Source of the DNA: Chaunax sp. Z400
Taxonomy: Eukaryota > Chordata > Actinopteri > Lophiiformes > Chaunacidae
Direction of reading: 5' to 3'
DNA length: 64,000 nt
NCBI GenBank assembly: GCA_037577475.1
Contig: CM075194.1
Span: forward strand, 22,306,492-22,370,491
Shown here: piece after piece, positions 1 to 12,100 of the stretch
Layout of the letters: each line of letters starts with the position of its first letter
Numbering within the stretch: the stretch's first letter is position 1
The notes under the pieces: generated by a model
What the model was told of the DNA's origin: nothing
Seen by the model: the letters and a program-made list of their open reading frames with translations, nothing else
Databases searched by the model: none
Translations under genes and position numbers: made by a program

Positions 1-150
1 GATGTTTTTCCCTTTTGTTAAAAGTTTGAAGTGAATGAATCCTTTGTTTTGATTGATTCATTTGTGGTCAGCGTATTCACACTTGTATATTTCAGCAGGC
101 ATCTTTCAAAAAGTCTCTGAAACAGTTTTCTTTTGTCTGTTATTTCATAG

Positions 151-3100
151 CCAGAGGAACTTGGCAGAAATCACTGAGTTGATCCACACGGCATTCCTGG
201 TGCATCGTGGGATAGTCAATCTGAAAGAGTGGACAGTGTCAGACGGCCCGCTGAAGGACATGCAGTTTGGGAATAAGATGGCCGTCCTGAGCGGTGACTT
301 TCTGCTAGCAAACGCTTGTGCAGGACTTGCCCAACTGGATAACACTAAGGTACCTGGTCTGACAGCAACAAAGTGTAGGCCTGTGAAATATCACACCTGA
401 CATCAGTGGTATTAATGAGAAACACTGCTGTCTTATTAAGAGCTCCAGAGGCTCATGCAGCTCAGTGTCGGTGTTCATCCCTTCATCTTTTCTCCTGTTG
501 CCTCCAAACTCAGCATCTCACACCTGTAATGATTATATATTGCAGAGTTCCCATTGATCGCGGAAGTTATTGATTCTTCAGAGGTGTTTTCCTTCTTTTT
601 CTGCAGCAGAGTACTCGCGGTGCAAACGCTCAATTCACTCATTTGGTCGAACAGCATTACAATCTGCAGCATCCTCGTGTTTGTATCTCACCTGAATCAG
701 CAATCTAATGTTTTTTACTGTGGACTGCACTTACCAGAGATCCTTTTCATTTAAACAGTGCAGCTCAGTCATTCCCAACCTGGGGGTCAATGGCCCAAAA
801 GCAGACCATAGGATGGTTCTGAGGGGCTGTGAGATGATGAACAAAATAAGCTTCTTTCAAGACCTCTGAATTGCGACCCACATGTCAGATTTGTTCAGCA
901 GTTCAAACAGGAAGAAGAAGATGACTTTACGCATCCATGGTTAATTAATACACAATTTGAAATGTTTTTAAAAACTGGCAATGCAAGTAGGAGGAGGTTG
1001 ATATATTGACCATCAAGGACAAACACAATCCCCTCTGGTGAGTCACACTGAAGACAGAACTTTATTTATCAAAACGCCCCACATTCACATCCGCATTCAG
1101 GTGAACTGCTCAAGCACTCAGGACAGATAGGGCAGTCACTGCTAATTGGCCACAACATATCAAATATATAATGAGCCTGTAATGTTTTATTTCCATGGTT
1201 ACAAGTTGAACTTAAGCTCATCCTGTGAGTGGGATTTGTCACCAGGGCACGACTCAAAAACTTCAATACATTTCACTAAACTTTATGTCCACATCTCCCA
1301 TCTACTGGGGATTTTAAGATCTTTATTTATTTATTTAGAAAATAGAACCGTTTTTTTTTGCAGAAATCGCAATTATTTGCATATTATTGTTATATAATTT
1401 TACACCTATTTTTGCAATTAAAAGAAACCACTTATTGAAAATCTTAAAACTTTAAGTTAGTTTTCTACAATACAAAAAATAATGCTTTATGTGGGGATGT
1501 GAGTATTTCATGCTTGTATTTTATGTTGACTTAACTATGGAGTTGACTTTTATTTTTTCATCATTGTACTTGACTAAGGATAATGTTGCCAAATACTAGT
1601 AAAGACCTAAGTTACTTTCTATGAGAGAGATCAGCTGTGTGTCCTTCAATCAATCAATCAGCAATCAATTCAGCAATAATCTTCTTCGGTGAAATGCACC
1701 CGTGGCGGGGGATCCTGCCTGTTTCATGTTTGTTCTTTGGTTTATAACCCGTGTGTAGGGATCACAACTGGAGTAGATGTTGTTGGAGCAGATTAGTAGT
1801 TCTTGATACTCAGGCTCCTTTATTTGATGGCCTTGTCTATCGCCAGGAGACACAACAGACATGTACACCATGGGAATCCCTCTTGGAGTTTTCACTCGTG
1901 GACTTGTGTGTGGTGGTGGTCTTGTAAGTGCACCACAGATCATATCTTACTAAATAGCCTGGTAACCCCTCGCTGACAGATGCTGTCACCACGGTTCTCT
2001 GTCAGAATGCGGTTCCCTGAGTGGATCAAAATAACCGTCTACCCCCCACCCCCACCCCGTGTCATCAGCAGGACCAGCCCTTATCGCCTTCCCTGATGCT
2101 TCTTGTTCAGTGCTCTCAGTCGGGGTTTATGTCTGCTCTGTGGCAGCCAAGAGACACCCTCCTAAAATATGATGTAAGCGGTAACCATGGTGCTTGTTGT
2201 GTGGGAAGCATATCAGGTATAATAAGCAACCAACATTTGCTTTATAGAGAAAAGATAACTCTAAAGGTGTGGCGTTTCCTTTACAGGGATAATTGACTTT
2301 CATTAGGATTTGTCACTGCAGCTGTACCATGAGAGATAATTGTCACTGTGTGGTTAAGCTACAAATTACAGTAATGGTATTGATATTGTTGTTTTTCCCT
2401 GGAAGATTACAAAAACAGCGAGACTGAAATGACGGCAGATCTGCTGATGAGTCGAGCTAATGATGATTTAATCGCGTTCATTGCGCATTCACGCCGAGGA
2501 AGTCAGCCTCTGTTGGATTGAGGTGTTTTTGGAGCATCTGTTCCTTTAGTGTGGTTCATTGTCAAGGTGAGAACAACGACAGTCGAGCTAAAGTATTACA
2601 CAGTGTCTTTTTTTTCTTGCCCAAACAGTCCTGCAGTACTGTTTATAAGGAGTGTGACTGTCATCTGAAGCAGCCACAGGAAACGTCTGTGAAGTGGACG
2701 TTTGTAAGGGTAATAAGGAGATGGATATCCGATCTCCAGCAGTCACTCATGTTTGAAAAGGTTAGCAAAACAAAAAGAAACAAGGGCACTCCACAGCATG
2801 CACTGACACTTACTTTCAGCTGTGTTTTTGTCAAGCCGTTCTTCACTGGTTTCTGGACAGGAAGGAAATTGGATTATTGCAAGAGATGGGAGTCCATCGT
2901 GTTGAGCTGAAGTTACAGGAATGGGATTTGTGTCGACCAAATGAGGGATGAGGGTTTGTAGGTATTTGTGAGTTCATGTTGATTTTCTGGGTCTGGTTTG
3001 TAATTGAACTTAATCATATTTTGTCACAGTTTTCTGTAGGTGTGAAGGTGTCTTTAAAAGATCCCGGCCAATCAGGAATGACATGAACGCCCTTGACAAA

Positions 3101-6100
3101 GTTATCCTTTTTTTTGCAACATCATTTTCTTGAGGTTTTCCTTAACCAGCAGGTGACAAAAGGACCTCAACTCAAGGTCCGATCACTTGTTTTGTAGCTT
3201 TCAGTTTCATAACATGGTCTTTATGAGCTGACTCAATAAGCTGTCCTCCTACTCTTAGAGTTTCCATGACAACCCAGCAAATGTCATCTCCTGTTAAAGA
3301 CCGTGTGGTTTTTGCTGGACTCACCAGAACAGATAAGTGGACCTTAGGCTGATGACTCTCTGTTTTTCATGTTCTCTTCTCCATTTCAGAGGAGGCTGAG
3401 TTCACATTAGTCTGTCTGTTTGGGGTTGAAATGTTTGGTCACAAGACAGAAAGTAACCAGAAAGTGTGTGGTCAGAGGTGTGGCTATTTCTGTACAGATT
3501 CACATGACATCATCGACCTTTGTGTCTACCTGCCAAATCATGACATGTAAATCATACATACTGTAAATTCAGACTGCACTCTGCTGAAAGCCAGGGGTGT
3601 TTTACACTTTATCTTTTCTAAATTAAGTTTGTGACTTAATATCTTTGTTCGTATCTAATCTAATACAATTTCATGCAAGTTGTTTGCAAAATAAATGTCA
3701 TTAAAGTCAATGTTCAATTATTCAGTGTATACAGTTGTGAGAGAGAGGAAAGGGGGACCCACCATTTAGTGTGTGTCTGGCTCCACTGGATTCTTCCCAT
3801 GATGCAACTGCAATACATCTTTCATTAGACCCCCCCCCCACCCCACCCTGTTTCCAAAGATGACATCATTTTTAGATACGTTTTCCTGAAGAGTCACAAA
3901 AACAACTTTTGCACAGACTGACAGGTTCTGGTCACGGTGAGTAAACTGAACCTCATGCATCCAGCCTGATTTGTCTCCTTAGGGTGGAAAAAAGCTGCAC
4001 AAACAGATTGTTACGGTTTTAAACTCAGAACTAATCTCAGGCAAATGCAGTAAAGGCTCTAAGTGACGTCTTTTCCACTCATTAAAATCTGTTAAATGTC
4101 TGATCATCTCTTCAAAGTGGGCTGAGCTGAGGGCAGCTACGGAGGACTGCCTCTCTTTTCTTGCACCATGCGTGTGGTCATGGTACCGTGTCTTCTTCAT
4201 ACACAGGGTGACAGATGAGTGCTTCTTCCAGCTTTCCAAGTTTTTCTCATAAACCAGCTCTTTTTTTTCTTTTAAGGCAGCGCGAGCGATGGGGATTATG
4301 TGTCGTGGCCTTGAGAGGAAACCTATGCAGCTACTTGTATAAACTGTAAAGTAATCTCACCGTGGAGCTCCGGTTTCTCCCTCCTCGCAGACTTGTCGGC
4401 AAAACACGATCTGGCTGGATTTGGGAATGGAGTAAGGGGGAGGCAGTGGGAGAGCTTATCTGATACTTTCCAAAAAAAGCCCCCCACTAGCCCCCACTTC
4501 CATGGGCAGGCAGAGACACCACATCTGGTAATACTGTAGGCACATTGTCCTTCCAGGTTTGTGGACGAAGCTCGGGTTTCCTCAATATTTTCCCCCGGTG
4601 GATTCGGTTACCCAAAGGACACTGTGCGGCTGACGGAGCAGCCAGCGTCTCCAGACTGGTGTGATGAACGGAGGATGTCTGGGATGAGCTGAAGGAGCTC
4701 TACATTTAACCTTATCCATCTGAACTGTGCAGACTTGCTCCTCTACTCCGCTGTCCATGCTGTTCTGTGTGGTTGTGAATGAATGACGGAGAGATCGACT
4801 TCACTCATTCATGATATTCAGACTTTGAATACATGCAGCCTCTCTTCTGATGGCTGATAAGAGGACGGCAGCATTTCTGTAAGATAAAATGCAGTCATGC
4901 ATGCCCCCTGTAAGAGGAAATGGGCAACTGCAATCTCAGACCTCAACAAGGCACTACATGGTAGCACTACATAAAGGCTACTACTTAGCCTTTATTTTGA
5001 TTTGAAGCTACTTTAAAAGATGTTTTTAAGGAAAATAATTGAATATTCAATCATGTCAGTTTCTCAAAAGCAGCACTTTTTTTTCTTTTGCTAGAAGGAG
5101 TCATCTCTCTGCATCACTTCTGGCAAAAAAAAATCATCAATATACTGTATATAGATACTGTGACTATCAACAGGTTAGTAACGCAAAGTCGCAAAGCTCA
5201 AAGGCACTAAGTGAAATAAATCTTTAAATGATTTGTGGTGGGAAAAAAAAAGAGCAAAGAGGCCCCTGAAGTCATGTCGTCAGTCCAAAACCTTGTTAAC
5301 CCCTCTCCTCTCTGGACACTAATGTCGTCTCACCATCTGCCTTTTAGCTCCACTTCAGCCCCTCAGACAGAACAGACACCGGATCTGTCCTATCGACCAG
5401 ACTTGTATGTAAATACTAAGTATAAGGGATGAAGGCCAGCCTGTATCTGCTCCATGAAATCAACAGCAGCTCCGATAATCGGCAGCTGAGTCTGCAACAG
5501 TTCACCTGGTTTTCAACCCTCATCTCACCTCTGATTTATTCACCAAACCAGCTGCTCGGATGAGAGCTGCGCTTCAATCAGGGTAAATTGTGGTATTTAA
5601 TTACAAATGTCACGGATGAACTGAGCAGCCAGTTTTGATTAACCTCATTTACATGTGCTTTTTTTTTTTAAAGGAGTTTAATCGATGCTGTTAGCCAGAG
5701 TGGATTATAATGAGGGTGTAGGTTATCGGATCAGTCGCGTGATCTCTTTAACAGGACGGGTAACGGTTGATGGACATGTTAACAGAAACAGGATGGTATG
5801 CAGGTCAAACTTTGATATCCTGATGATGCTTAAAGATTCAAATTAAACCCAAATGTTTTGTGTTTTTTTTTTTGTATGTTTGGCAGGTTGTTGAACTGAT
5901 CTCCAGTGCCATCGGTGATGTGGTTCAAGGACTCTACTATGAGAATTGTAATGCTGCTGAGGTAAAGCATCTACTCTCAGTAGAGATAAACAATCTGTGC
6001 TAAGTGTTTATTTAAGGCAGGAATGGCAGAATGCATCACATCCAAATAAAATATACTGGGTTTCATTTGAAAACAGCGAAACAACAGGAGCTGTTGACTT

Positions 6101-9100
6101 GAGACTAAAAGTAAAGGCAAGACTAATTCATTTTTATAGCACTTTTCATACATAATTTTACTTCAATACCGCTGCAAATAGAGGGGGTTACAACTTAGAT
6201 ACATTTAAACCATAGAAATGTATACGATTTGTAAACGATTCATTTAAAGACAATATATAATACTCAGTGATTTTGCTATTGTCAATAAAGCCAGCAATGA
6301 CTTGATCCGTCTTTGTTTTACCTGTGTATCCACACCCTAATATATATGTTTCTATGGGCCATAGAACTCTATTGTTGTCCAGAATCTAATGAGTCACACT
6401 GTTGTACTATGTTTATTTTGAGTCAGTCTCATGTCCGCTGGCTGGAAAACTCTCACTGTACCAAATGTGGATTACAGCACAACTGACTATAACAAATTTG
6501 ATATTTACTTCTGTTAAAATGTCCAGGTTTCAGTAAGATATGACTCAGCATTTTTAAAAATGTTATTAAAATATAGTCATTATTTATAAAAAAAAAACAT
6601 CAATATCTGGTGTTGTCATCAGCCAAATTTGACATATACAGCATTAGTTGATCCCTGTGCTCCTGAGGACGATAAACAAAAACATTTTCAGACATTTTTA
6701 TTTTATTATGTATAAAATAAGGCAGTTGGATGATGTCGCCTCTGACATGCATGCTCCTTGAAAGCTACAGCATAACCCAATCTATTTTTCTATTGTATTA
6801 ATTAATGAATATATTAAATATTAGCTCACGTTTAGCATGACATCAGCTATCATATACATACATAGGCCTTCCGCTGCCCTGCTCTCTAAATATCAGCATT
6901 GGCTTCTCAAAAATCCATCCGGCCAATCAGCTCTTTCATCTTCAGTAGAAACCAGTGGGTTTAGGGATGGTTTGTTAACAAGAACAACATACAGTAATGC
7001 TGACATGATCCATTTAACAGGTAAAGAAAACAGTAGTGCCACAGGAAATAGTTCTTAGTTTTGATTTCAAAGTGGCCAAGAGTGGCGTGCATCTAGATAT
7101 TTAAGGTAGTTGTTTCCAGCTGTGTACAGGATAGAAGTTTTATACTGCATTGTTAACAGCGAGTTCATTTCCCAGTAGAAATGTTCAGCATGAGGTCATC
7201 GCATACCAGACAAAGTTTCAGATGGTCTCTTCTATTAACCATTTATTCTAGAAAATATCTGAGGATGAATTTTACAGAGATTCATTAACCTTCAACGATA
7301 CCTTGACTTTAACAGAGAGCTTTATTTATTTGACCTTGTTATACCCGGGGTGTTCGTGAACATAAAAGAACATATTCAAAATAATTTTTGGAGAGCTGGT
7401 TTGTCTCTCCTGCTCTGGTGCTGCAGCTCTCTCCCAGCTTCCCCTGTTCCATATAACGGAAGAGCTTGTGGGAAATGATGTGCTAAATTGCCGTCCCTCT
7501 CCGCTGCACCATCGATACGTACCAAAATATAAAATCACAGCCCAACGAGGGAATTATGTGCTCTGTCAGAAGTTTAATGTTGTACAGTAGAAGCAATGAG
7601 AGCTCAGGCCTGCCGTGTTTCTGTTTGCTCTGCAGGAGGATTGTCTCACCAGTGGCGTTGACCTGGCAACATGGCAGGAGCAGGTGTTCCTCTCCCACGG
7701 GGCACTGCTGGCCAAGAGCTGTCAAGCTGCGATGGAGCTCGCCAAACACGACAAGGAGTCCCAAATATTGGCGTACAAGTACGGCAAGCACCTATCACTA
7801 GGTCACAAGGTAAGTCTATTCTGAGCATCCCTCCCACCGACAGTCAACACCAGCGAGGATGGCTGCACTAGTGGGCTACTTTTTAAGACGATGACAGCTA
7901 AATGTCAGTATTTGAAGACAAATCATCGCCAATTAGCTTCTCAATTTGGGTGATGAAGAACTATAAGAACACATTGTTATTTCTCCATTTGAGTTTTTAC
8001 ACTGGCTTTTCCGACTGGGTTGAAGTGGGTGGGGTTCAGTTGGAAAATTACATTCCTGCATACCGGTCAGAGTCAGGTATCAGAGTTACGTCAATGTTTC
8101 ATGGCAATAAATGGACTTGAAAAAAACTCACTAGCTTAGCAGCATTAAGGCTACCAACACTCCGTTATGCAACACTCTCTGCAGGAGCCAGTGTTACCCT
8201 GTTGTGAATATAGTCATGTCTTATCCTTGATTATAATATAACCTCTATAAAAATAGTCTTACTGTCAAATTTGAGAAGTCTTTATTGATTGGATTATCTT
8301 TAATGTCCCAGAGAGGCAATTTGGTCTGTCAACACAACCAATACACATCATGAAATAAATAACACATAATTCATTTATAACATCCATTAGATATCATCAA
8401 AATAAAATTACAATGAGCTATAAAAGTCCTACTGCCTTTTTTAGAAACACAACAGCTGAGGGAACAACTGGCCTTTGCCCTCTGAGCGGCTCTAACTCGA
8501 TAGACACGGCCAAGATTGTTCACGTTGGTGCCAGCAAAGTTTTAAAATATTTTTGTTAACCATGCTGAAGTCACCAAACCAGCAAATCATTGCAAAGATT
8601 AAAATTGACTCAATTAAAGATGATTAAAACATTTTAAAAGTGATCTGTCAGTGTTAAAATCCCTCAACCTTCTCAAGAAGAACAGTCTCTGATTGTGTGA
8701 GTTTGTCATCCAGGATGGTGCCCATATATATACTTATATATATGTATGCTTACATTAGTTTACTATCTCTACCGCGGTGCCTTTAACAACAGTAGGAGTT
8801 GTGACAGGAGTGCTCTGGCAAAAGTCCTTAAGCGTCTCTTGTCATCTGGACTGAAACTTTGACTCTCCTGACCTCAATAATTTTTCTTTTCTTTTCTTTT
8901 CTTTTTTTTCTTTTCTTTTCTTTTCTTTTCTTTTCTTTTTCTTGTCTTGTCTTGTCTTGTCTTGTCTTAGGTTGACCTCTGCTTAAATTAGTGCCAGTTA
9001 ATGACATCAGATCATTTCCGAAGTTTGAAGGCTTTCAGGTGAATATTAGCAGTGCTAGCCTGTCAGTACTTCTTCTCCTGCTGTGACTCCCTGTCGCTGC

Positions 9101-12100
9101 CTCTCTGCCGGCCTGGGTGGCTGCAGGGAGTCTCAGCATGGGAGGAAAAAGAAATCAGTTATCTGAAGGACGATCATCCTTATTAAGCTACCTGTGTTTC
9201 ACCAGACCTTTCATCATGCTGCTCATTAACAGGGTCACTCAGAGTGAAGATGGACAGAGTGTTCACACATCTGTTCATATTTTGGGTTGGTCTCATTAGT
9301 TTTAAAGTAGAATCTCAGCCTGATTCACAGCTGAATGACAAGTGTGCTCTTCTTTCTGTAGCTGAACTCTGACCTGCAGCCGTTCATGAAGAGCAGCATT
9401 GGAGAGCCCGTATCATTCAGTTTTAGGGCCGCCCCAGTGGTTTTTCATCGTCAGGTCATTGGTGAGGAGAGATGGCATCAACAGCTGCAGCAGGTACTGA
9501 TCTGTGACTACAGCAGCTGCATGCATTTTTTTGTTTGGGTGGAGTCTTACAGTCACTAGTAATTCTGGCGATTAAATGCATGAAATATACAGATGCCTGA
9601 GCAGAACTAATATCAGAGATAAAGTCTTATGGCAAATGTCTGTCTGTCCACCACTTTGGTTCAAACTATCTCCACAACTATCAGATGGATGTTCATGACA
9701 TTTGGTGCAGACATTTTCCTCCAGCACCACCATGAGGGTTTTAAATGTCCCAACAAAAATTTAATGGACCGGCATGAAATTTGTCACATATGCTCAACTG
9801 GTGATAGCTGCAGAACTAATGACGCATTTAGTGCTAATTAGCAAATGCTAACATCACACAGAAAAGTCTCAGGTCCTCAGTCAGAATGGGCATTTCAGGC
9901 AAAATTACCATTCAGAAATCGCTCTGCACTACAGTAATAGAACAGTAATACACCCCCAATAATCCCCCTAGCATCTCTTTAGCTACCATCTGTGAGATGA
10001 AGGCCTTTAATTACTCTGCACATCTACCATCAAGCTAACTTCGTCTGCTAACTAAACTAATTGACTGTTTAACTGTGGACGGACCTCTGCTTTGACATGT
10101 GATCAGATTGGTGCTGTACCTCATTCTGCATTATTTATTTAAAGGAGAACCACATCGGACTTTGTTACTAGCTAGCATGCTTCTGATGTCTGGCTGCTAA
10201 CATGCTAAACTAAACTTAACTAAACTAACATGGTAACATTGCACCTGCTAAACATCAATATGTTAGCATTGTCCTTGTGAGCATGCTGTCATGGTTTTAT
10301 TAGCATTTAGCTGTTGTGCCTAAATACAACAGGTAGCATAGCTATAGACTGCAGGTTCATTACTACTGTATACTTGAGATTTACTGGCATTTTTAGTGAT
10401 AATCTGTGAGAAGATGGTTGATTTATGAGACACCGCCAACATGTATCAGGTTTACTCAATAAAAGCAGCCTGGATTTTGGCCTTGAGAATTCAGGTTTCT
10501 ATTAGATGAACCTGGAAACCACTTTAAATAAATTTCCATCTTACTTGCATACTTACTTATCTCAATTCTTCCTTTGAAAACTTTGTGTCTTGTGGAAAAT
10601 CATTACATTTGTGGTGTAGTGCAGCAGCAGGTTTTAAAATGAAGCAGTTTGTTAGAAGTTCAAGCCTTGAAAAGTTCTGATGATTTCTATTCAGAGCATC
10701 AAATCACCAAATATTACCTTTTTAAAAGTCAGCGAATAGTTATTCACAATAACGTTAAAGTAGCCTTGGAAACTTGTGTAATTTCACTTTTCATAGTAAC
10801 ATTTCTTCTTCTCGCTTCTCTGCAAGGCAACAACACAGAGAAACCAGCTGGATTACTCAAAGGTAAGCACTGATTTATGTGTGCCTCCTCTTCAGTGAGC
10901 TATGAAGCTATGCTATCTGTAGCTCACAATCTTACACAAATGCTGTGCTCTTACCCTGTGTAGCAGCCTCTGTTGCCTTTATGTTACATTTTAGTGGCAT
11001 AGATCCATATTTGTGTTTCATCTTGTTGCTTTTACCCGTTTACTCACTGAAATGTCATCTCACAGAGAAACAGGACGTTTTTTTCACTGTAATTCAAAGT
11101 TGAGAGATGAGCTTTCCAAAGTCAATGTGTGAGAGGGAATAGGGGTGCAAGAAGAGACTGAAGCTACAGAGGAGGGGTCTGATGGTGTTGGGGGGGTTAT
11201 CTGGTCCCGTCTGAAACCAGAGCAGGACAGATTAGTTACCGAGGCCTATTTGTGGAGGAGACACTGAGGCTCTGAGACGGTGGCATTGTGAGAGAATCTC
11301 CTTCAGCGGACCTGTCGAAAAGGGAACATGGGGAGAAGTTTGAGGGGAAGGAGAGACGAGGGGACATGTGGAGGAAAGCTGAGAGCAGGACAGAGGGAAA
11401 CAACATTTTGAGAAGGAAAAAGAAAGACCTTGGGACCACAAGTGTGAAACTTTGTTTTATTCAGCACAAAGATGGGAACACGAACGCTTCTGTCGTCTCC
11501 AAATTGTCTACATGATTTAATGTGATCCCGTTAACGCTGATAAATAACCATAAATGTTTACATTAACTCCCATGTTTTGAGTTTGGTCTAATAGTCTTTC
11601 ATCCACAAATAGAAAACATCCCCAAAAAGACACTTCATAGCAAACAGATTCGACAGAAGAGTAAGAACGAGTAAAAGAAGACCAGCTGCTGTTTGTTTAT
11701 CCTCTAAAGGCTGAGTAAAGTGAATATTATCTGAGGTCATTATTTAGCAGCAATAAAATCATCTGACTACGTGACAGAAGTGACCTCTTCTTTTATTTGG
11801 CTGCACATGTCACATGTTACCTACCAAGCCAGCTAACCAGCTGGCTGGCTTGTTCAGTCCTCTGCACGTACTCCAAGTAATGAGCCAGGGTTAAAGGCAG
11901 CAGCTAGCCGGCTAATTCGGCGTGACCTCGTTCATGTTGTTATTCTGAAGAGGATCCTTGGAGAAAAACACATCTTTTCTCTTTGGTCCCCCCTCAGCCA
12001 ACATAATCTAGCTAAGCAGCTGTCAACCCTGCTGTGAGGCTGGAAGCATGTGATTGGCTGAAAGGTGGAAGACAAAACTCCACTAACATCATGGAAAACA

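Noticed and set aside
2518..2910. 130-codon open frame in the first pdss2 intron
   Set aside because: No family resemblance, no conserved neighbours and ordinary intron composition. The length is within chance expectation for this amount of sequence.
11232..11515. Overlapping open frames on both strands in the last pdss2 intron
   Set aside because: Purine-rich on one strand and Ser/Pro/Leu-rich on the other, typical of skewed composition and not of a gene.
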